Part shown: one piece after another, positions 4,952-7,561 of the stretch
Layout: every line of letters starts with the position of its first letter
How positions within the stretch are numbered: position 1 is the first letter of the stretch
DNA from: Microthrixaceae bacterium
Lineage (GTDB): Bacteria > Actinomycetota > Acidimicrobiia > Acidimicrobiales > Acidimicrobilacustridaceae
Direction: 5' to 3'
DNA length: 7,561 nt
NCBI GenBank assembly: GCA_023264915.1
Contig: JAHFUU010000107.1
Location: forward strand, 1 to 7,561
Translations under genes and position numbers: made by a program
The notes under the pieces: model-generated
Told to the model about the DNA's origin: nothing
What the model saw: only the letters and a program-made list of their open reading frames with translations
The model's database searches: none

Positions 4952-5139
4952 CCGTCGTTCCTCAGCCCAACACAGCCATCTGCGAGTGCGTTTGCCACCT
5001 GACGATCGCCGGAGAACCGACGATGCCATTCAATCCGCATAACGGCTCCCCCTGTTGGTGCTACGGGTCGCAGGCTCCCGTGCTCGTGACCCCGCCGACC
5101 TTCTGCCCCCACTGCGGCAAGCGGCTGGACGGACGATGA
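4948..5139 (+). CDS. Small zinc-ribbon protein, 63 residues
   Basis: A 63-residue protein with eight potential zinc ligands. CECVCH (12-17), CWC (36-38) and the closing CPHCGKRL (53-60) form a rubredoxin- or ribbon-type arrangement. The terminal CPxCGKRL is a classic zinc-ribbon knuckle. The start at 4948 overlaps the previous stop (ATGA) and has a strong AGGAGGG. An in-frame ATG at 5023, with GGAG eight bases upstream, would leave out the first cluster. With the gene before it, this makes two adjacent Cys-rich genes. There is no enzyme motif. Such stand-alone zinc ribbons in phages are usually unnamed; adaptor or nucleic-acid-binding roles are conceivable. Confidence 0.7.
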   Translation: MTVVPQPNTAICECVCHLTIAGEPTMPFNPHNGSPCWCYGSQAPVLVTPPTFCPHCGKRLDGR

Positions 5140-5483
5140 AGGTCTGCATTTACATTGAGAACCCGGAGACCGAGATCGTCGTTGATCTGCTGATGGTTCC
5201 GAGGGTCGGGGACAGGATCGCCGTTCCGCTTCCGCTCGTGATGGCGACCAATCACCTGAGCGCCGATCAGGTGTTCGGACCCGATCATGGCTGGCGCGAG
5301 ATCGACTGGTCCAAGTTCGAGATCGACGGGACCGTGGATCAAGTCGTCTGGAACATCAACCGCGAAACGACGGCTTGGGTCAGTGTTGTCGTGGACATGC
5401 CATCGCGTACCGATGTGCAAGATTCCGACCTGGATCGCATGAGCGAGGTCGTCAACCGCGCCCGCTATGGCAAGAAGTCGTGA
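5136..5483 (+). CDS. Hypothetical beta-rich protein, 115 residues
   Basis: A 115-residue acidic protein that appears to be mostly beta strand: MKVCIYIENP, TEIVVDLLMVPRVGDRIAVPL, later VDQVVWNINR and AWVSVVVDMP, with a polar helix at the end. The 'VPRVGDRI' turn followed by strands recurs in small phage beta-barrel proteins of unknown function. I start at ATG 5136, which overlaps the preceding stop (ATGA). No ribosome binding site is evident, so translation probably depends on coupling. Extension to 5055 would run out of frame through the zinc-ribbon gene and is rejected. Its stop shares one base with the lysin start (TGATG), with GTG 5480 as an alternative one codon earlier. Confidence 0.65.
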   Translation: MKVCIYIENPETEIVVDLLMVPRVGDRIAVPLPLVMATNHLSADQVFGPDHGWREIDWSKFEIDGTVDQVVWNINRETTAWVSVVVDMPSRTDVQDSDLDRMSEVVNRARYGKKS

Positions 5484-6154
5484 TGAGGGCGCTCGGCCCG
5501 CTTCTCACCCTCGCGTTCTGCGCCGCTGTCGCGTCGCTCTCGCTCGGCTCGAAGGCTGTCGGCTCGGTACAGGGAAGCGACCGATCCGCTGCCTTCGAGG
5601 CGCGCGGGATCGTCCTCCGGCCTGAGGTCTACCCAAGCGCCACCAGCGCGGGCCATAGAAGCCCTTGGCAGGCACCGCTAATCACGGTGCCGGAGGGTGT
5701 GGATGCGGTTCTAGACCGAGCATCGCTGCAACCCGCGCGCACCATTCGCGTCAACCGGGGTGCCCCCACGACTGTCTTTGCCAGTCCAGCGCCCGGAAGG
5801 GGCCCTGTAGGGCCTTCTGAGGGTACTCTGGCGGTGGAGCGCAGCGAGCGGGCCCGCCTGACGATCGACAAAGCGGCCGACGAGTTCGGACTCACGCAGG
5901 ACTACCCGTGGCGCCAGCGCCTCCACGCGACCGCGATGTGCGAGAGTGGCTACCGCATGGATGCCGTGGGCGCGGCGGGCGAGATCGGCATTTTTCAGTG
6001 GTTGCCCAGCTCATGGGATGCGAACGCCGCAGCTCTGGGCTACGGCCCCGACGACATCCACGATCTCGTGGCGCAGGCTCGCATGACGGCATTCGCGCTC
6101 AGCAAGGGCGAGATGTGGCGTTGGTCGTGTTGGAATCAGAGCTACGACTGGTGA
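5483..6154 (+). CDS. Exported lytic transglycosylase/lysozyme-fold lysin
   Basis: A 223-residue protein predicted to cut peptidoglycan. Residues 1 to about 28 form a signal peptide: Met-Arg, then a hydrophobic core LGPLLTLAFCAAVASLSL and small residues. A Pro/Gly-rich linker follows (about 60-120). The C-terminal domain (about 125-223) has the lysozyme/SLT hallmark ATAMCESGYR with candidate catalytic Glu154, then GEIGIFQWLPSSW (166-178) and a helical end. It also resembles Rpf-type domains. C153 and C216 (in WSCW) could form a disulfide, sensible for an exported enzyme. The domain is short, about 100 residues. The start overlaps the previous stop at TGATG, with GTG 5480 as an option; the 5375 start is rejected. 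With the membrane peptide after it, a host-lysis role, or entry through the wall, is plausible. Confidence 0.75.
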   Translation: MRALGPLLTLAFCAAVASLSLGSKAVGSVQGSDRSAAFEARGIVLRPEVYPSATSAGHRSPWQAPLITVPEGVDAVLDRASLQPARTIRVNRGAPTTVFASPAPGRGPVGPSEGTLAVERSERARLTIDKAADEFGLTQDYPWRQRLHATAMCESGYRMDAVGAAGEIGIFQWLPSSWDANAAALGYGPDDIHDLVAQARMTAFALSKGEMWRWSCWNQSYDW

Positions 6155-6175
6155 AAGCCTGATGGGGGCCACACG

Positions 6176-6268
6176 TTGAAGCACCTGCCTGGCATCATCT
6201 TGGGCATCCTGCTCGGCGTGTTCTTGACCTTCGCTATGAGCATCGACTGGTGGCTAGAGCGCAGGTGA
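6176..6268 (+). CDS. Single-span membrane peptide, holin candidate
   Basis: A 30-residue peptide from a TTG start at 6176. Residues about 4-21 form one hydrophobic helix (LPGIILGILLGVFLTFAM), followed by SIDWWLERR, giving a positive C-terminal end. GGGGG lies about seven bases before the TTG. The stop overlaps the next start as GTGA, which supports it as a real gene. The frame is the same as the lysin's, opened after the lysin's TGA, so readthrough would tether the lysin; this is only a possibility. Position right after a lysin, small size and one span fit a minimal holin or pinholin-like protein, but many phage membrane peptides look alike. Confidence 0.5.
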   Translation: MKHLPGIILGILLGVFLTFAMSIDWWLERR

Positions 6269-6495
6269 AGGCCAGCTCGCGCCAATCGGTCAAGGTTTCG
6301 GAAAAGACCGCCAAGCTCCTGCGCATGCTCTCAGCACTCGACGGTGCGAGCCAGGCCGAGATCGCAGACTCGGCAATTTCAGAATACGTTGAGAGTCGCA
6401 AAGCGGCGCTCAAAAAGCGGTTGGGCGAGGTTCGAGAGCTGCTCCATGTTTCGCAGACGTGGGCCAAGCGCACCGTTGCGAAGAGATCACGCTAG
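6265..6495 (+). CDS. Ribbon-helix-helix DNA-binding protein
   Basis: A 76-residue basic protein. Residues 7-12 (QSVKVS) are the short strand that in this fold pairs with a second subunit and enters the DNA major groove. Residues 13-25 (EKTAKLLRMLSAL) are helix A, GAS is the turn, and 30-47 (QAEIADSAISEYVESRKA) is helix B. A basic tail follows. The pattern matches the Arc/CopG/MetJ fold. Such proteins are dimeric repressors or partition and antitoxin regulators; no toxin partner is next to it, so a repressor of this array or of the convergent cluster is a guess. I choose GTG 6265 because it overlaps the peptide's stop (GTGA); GTG 6250 would add five residues. It is the last gene of the plus array. 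Confidence 0.65.
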   Translation: MKASSRQSVKVSEKTAKLLRMLSALDGASQAEIADSAISEYVESRKAALKKRLGEVRELLHVSQTWAKRTVAKRSR

Positions 6496-6506
6496 ACCCC
6501 GTAGCC

Positions 6507-6602
6507 CTAGCCCAGCACCAGCCTCACGATATTGCCGGCGAGCACCAAGAAGGCGAACGCCAAGATGACCCAGGCGATACGGTCGGCGTTCTGATCGCTC
6601 AT
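6507..6602 (-). CDS. Small membrane peptide, 31 residues
   Basis: A 31-residue minus-strand peptide starting MSDQNADRIAWVILAFAFLV. A charged N-terminus is followed by one hydrophobic span of about 20 residues (AWVILAFAFLVLAGNIV), then RLVLG. AGAAGGA lies directly upstream, a strong ribosome binding site. The start overlaps the stop of the gene before it on this strand (ATGA, 6599-6602). It faces the ribbon-helix-helix gene, with 11 bases between their stops and no clear terminator. This is too short for automatic gene finders. The function is unknown; it could be another membrane-active peptide. Confidence 0.6.
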   Translation of the reverse strand: MSDQNADRIAWVILAFAFLVLAGNIVRLVLG

Positions 6603-6730
6603 CGTCCTTCTGCCTTTGCGAGGGCCGCGCGAGCGATTATCACGGCATCGCTCGGCTCTCCTGTCGGTGGCTCGAGCTCCCGTAGCATCTCGCGCAGCGC
6701 CCTGTACAGATCGGGGGCCGCATCATGCAT
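6599..6730 (-). CDS. 43-residue protein with phage 'APDLYRAL...ALAKAEG' motif
   Basis: A minus-strand frame of 43 residues, beginning MHDAAPDLYRALREMLRELE and ending in ARAALAKAEGR. The two helices, 'AAPDLYRAL' and 'ARAALAKA.G', are a pattern I remember from many small phage proteins of unknown function. In those it usually stands at the end of a longer protein, preceded by 'NA.LI..APDL'. Here GNEAKVMHDAAPDL lies in the same frame upstream but has no start codon before a TAA. The gene may therefore be a short form starting at the ATG at 6730, or the end of a frameshifted longer one. It is coupled to the membrane peptide by ATGA. The ribosome binding site is weak. Confidence 0.6.
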   Translation of the reverse strand: MHDAAPDLYRALREMLRELEPPTGEPSDAVIIARAALAKAEGR

Positions 6731-6927
6731 AACCTTTGCCTCATTGCCTCCTGATGACGAAGCAGGTTACGCGCCTCCTGGTCAAACCTTTTCGCATGGG
6801 TTGAGCACAGCAGTTCGCCACCACGCTCGTCGGTTCCCCGGCGCGAGCACGGCTGACCGACCCCTCGCCCGTCCCACCCACTACCGCTTTTCAAGGCTGC
6901 ACAACTTGTCCAAAGCCTACTGCTCAT
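6640..6927 (-). CDS. Doubtful zinc-knuckle ORF, possibly frameshifted
   Basis: A 95-residue minus-strand frame from ATG 6927, with AGAGG seven bases upstream. Residues 27-62 look natural: C27, then GGELLCSTHAKRFDQEARNL with C41 and H44, like small phage Cys/His proteins. The rest from residue 62 onward (MRQRLCMMRPPICTG...) overlaps the 43-residue gene by 91 bases in another frame and looks like a shadow. A -1 frameshift near 6743 would join '...LLRHQEA' to 'NEAKVMHDAAPDLY...', giving one coherent protein. Elsewhere in the window overlaps are 1 to 4 bases, so a 91-base overlap is suspicious. Possible readings: programmed or accidental frameshift, sequencing error, or a real overlap. Confidence 0.35.
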   Translation of the reverse strand: MSSRLWTSCAALKSGSGWDGRGVGQPCSRRGTDERGGELLCSTHAKRFDQEARNLLRHQEAMRQRLCMMRPPICTGRCARCYGSSSHRQESRAMP

Positions 6928-6974
6928 TGCCTTGCCTCTTTCTGGCCACGCCTCAATCCTTTGCCTCTAGGCGC

Positions 6975-7055
6975 TCCCAAGAGCCCACGGAACGCTCGGA
7001 CGGCTAGCTGCGTCCTTGCTTGCGGGAGGCAAACCCCGCCCGTGGGCTCTTGGGA
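6975..7055. other. 16-bp perfect inverted repeat enclosing two small hairpins
   Basis: TCCCAAGAGCCCACGG (6975-6990) is the exact reverse complement of 7040-7055. The 49 bases between contain two further 5-bp stems, each with an 8-base loop: GGACG/CGTCC (6998-7002 with 7011-7015) and GCGGG/CCCGC (7022-7026 with 7035-7039). The second abuts the outer stem, so the whole can fold as a three-way junction. The right arm lies in the last codons of the minus-strand zinc-ribbon gene, and that gene's stop (7004-7006) lies in the first hairpin's loop. No T-run follows on either strand. It may be a 3'-end RNA structure, a protein-binding or recombination site, or a cruciform. Confidence 0.7.
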
Positions 7056-7276
7056 AGGTCTAGGGGATTCTTGGAGTTGCGACGGTACCAGAAGACGCTC
7101 CGCTCCAGCCACTCGGCCCTGTCTATGCGGGTGCCAGCAGACTCTCGAATCCTGGCGACATCGACGGAGTAGACCTTTCGGCAACCCGCGCATCGCACTG
7201 GCTGATCGTGGGTTTCCGTACGAAGGGTGACAGAAGTCCCGCAGCAGGGCGTTTTGGTCTCCACCGTGCTCATCAT
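7004..7276 (-). CDS. Zinc-ribbon protein, 90 residues
   Basis: A minus-strand protein with CC at residues 11-12 and CAGC at 29-32, framing a beta hairpin (GTSVTLRTETHDQPVRCAGCRKVYSVDV): a classic small zinc ribbon. The rest is basic: ESAGTRIDRAEWLERSVFWY, then KNPLDLPKSPRAGFASRKQGRS. The arrangement 'C.G..V.LRT.THDQ.VRC..C...Y.VDV' looks like a small phage or bacterial ribbon, possibly nucleic-acid binding. The start is ATG 7276 with GAAAGG eight bases upstream, or ATG 7273; the longer frame to 7324 has no support. It is the first gene of the minus cluster. The last codons are part of the inverted repeat at 6975-7055, which may constrain this tail. Confidence 0.65.
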   Translation of the reverse strand: MMSTVETKTPCCGTSVTLRTETHDQPVRCAGCRKVYSVDVARIRESAGTRIDRAEWLERSVFWYRRNSKNPLDLPKSPRAGFASRKQGRS

Positions 7277-7326
7277 CTTCTGAGCCTTTCTGTCTTTCAG
7301 GTCGTTTGCCCAACCAGCCGACAAGC

Positions 7327-7358
7327 ACAGTAAGCGCCGGCGAGATGGTCTAAGTCAA
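7327..7358 (-). promoter_or_regulatory. Weak candidate promoter for the minus cluster
   Basis: On the minus strand TTGACT (7358-7353) is followed, after 20 bases, by TACTGT (7332-7327). Both boxes are reasonable but the spacing is longer than the usual 16-18. The expected transcript would start near 7320 with a leader of about 45 bases. Confidence 0.2.
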
Positions 7359-7411
7359 GGTTCGGTGCATAGGTGGATAGTCCTAGTACGTTCGGGGCAA
7401 GCCTGGGGGCC

Positions 7412-7439
7412 TTGTATCTGAGAGTTCCCGTGCTACAAC
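7412..7439 (+). promoter_or_regulatory. Candidate promoter for a leaderless transcript
   Basis: TTGTAT (7412-7417) and TACAAC (7434-7439) are 16 bases apart. The expected transcription start, about seven bases after the -10 box, falls on the ATG at 7447. No ribosome binding site precedes that ATG, which fits leaderless translation, known to be common in actinobacteria. Confidence 0.35.
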
Positions 7440-7446
7440 ACCCGCA

Positions 7447-7561
7447 ATGAGGTACCTCCTCGCGCAGATCGTGTCCGTCGCCGCTCTGGCTGTGTTCCTT
7501 TCTGGTGCATTTGTGGCCGGGTGCGTCGTGCTGGCTTTCCTCGTCCGCGTGGGGGAAGCGG
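7447..7561 (+). CDS. N-terminal part of a membrane or exported protein (truncated)
   Basis: An open frame of 38 codons running off the right edge. MRYLLAQIVSVAALAVFLSG and the following AFVAGCVVLAFLVRVGEA make one long hydrophobic stretch, or two short spans broken by Ser-Gly, ending at a basic residue. It could be a small membrane protein or a signal sequence with a possible lipobox-like G-C at residues 25-26; too little is present to decide. Start ATG 7447 is chosen because it lies right after the intergenic region and downstream of a candidate promoter. There is no ribosome binding site. It is the first gene of a new plus-strand group. Confidence 0.45.
   Translation, partial: MRYLLAQIVSVAALAVFLSGAFVAGCVVLAFLVRVGEA

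Larger units (their letters stand above)
7277..7446. other. Divergent intergenic region
   Basis: The only sizeable non-coding stretch, 170 bases between the minus cluster and the plus-strand membrane gene, so it should hold promoters for both. I see no tRNA, repeat array or intrinsic terminator in it. Candidate promoters are listed separately. Confidence 0.6.

Noticed and set aside
5253..5273. 7-bp hairpin CACCTGA/TCAGGTG in the beta-rich gene
   Set aside because: Short stem with a seven-base loop inside a coding gene. It is expected by chance and has no T-run.
5796..5818. GC-rich hairpin around GGCCC/GGGCC in the lysin linker
   Set aside because: Five-bp stem in a Gly/Pro-rich coding stretch, explained by codon content; no terminator features.
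6490..6512. Possible bidirectional terminator between the convergent genes
   Set aside because: Only a 4-bp GCTA/TAGC stem and no T-run on either strand.
6459..7007. 182-residue plus-strand ORF
   Set aside because: Composition is Arg/Ser/His-rich with no domain, and it covers four better supported minus-strand frames with ribosome binding sites, an ATGA junction and zinc motifs. It looks like their shadow.
7325..7446. tRNA-like fragments (GGTTCG, GTTCGGGGC) in the intergenic region
   Set aside because: No matching 7-bp acceptor stem or cloverleaf can be built.

Overview
The window is GC-rich and very densely packed. About 20 short plus-strand genes (roughly 30 to 220 codons) run head to tail from the left edge to about 6495. 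Most junctions are 4-base start-stop overlaps (ATGA, GTGA or TTGA). This layout, with many small zinc-knuckle proteins, a single-strand-binding-like protein, a winged-helix protein, an HNH-like protein and a secreted lysozyme-fold lysin, looks like the accessory or early region of a tailed phage or prophage. The host is probably a high-GC bacterium; an actinobacterium is plausible but not shown. There is no integrase, terminase, capsid, tail or polymerase gene here, so the type of element is inferred.

Layout. Positions 1-84 hold 14 copies of an NGGTCR hexamer, probably the repetitive 3' end of a gene cut off by the window edge. Positions 87-1787 hold five genes of unknown function. Positions 1784-2200 encode an OB-fold-like protein with an SSB-like C-terminal tip. 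Positions 2197-3648 hold one small unknown gene, two Cys-rich proteins and a NinG/HNH-like protein with a zinc cluster. Positions 3700-4086 encode a winged-helix protein. Positions 4083-5483 hold small unknown genes, including two zinc-ribbon proteins. Positions 5483-6495 form an end cassette: an exported lytic transglycosylase or lysozyme, a 30-residue single-span membrane peptide in holin position, and a ribbon-helix-helix DNA-binding protein.

This array meets a convergent minus-strand cluster of very small genes (6507-7276): a zinc-ribbon protein, a doubtful zinc-knuckle ORF, a 43-residue protein with a motif common in phage proteins, and a 31-residue membrane peptide. A 16-bp perfect inverted repeat enclosing two further hairpins (6975-7055) surrounds the stop codon of the first of these genes. 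A 170-base divergent intergenic region follows, then a new plus-strand membrane protein starting at 7447, which may be leaderless.

How the genes work together: the overlaps imply one long plus-strand message translated by coupled termination and reinitiation. Plausible roles are DNA handling (SSB-like, HNH-like), regulation (winged helix, ribbon-helix-helix) and host lysis (lysin plus membrane peptide). Most of the genes have no recognisable function. Nothing here can be called a defined new system; the best candidates for novelty are the branched inverted-repeat element, the three-frame-open hexamer tract and the micro-ORF relays between genes.
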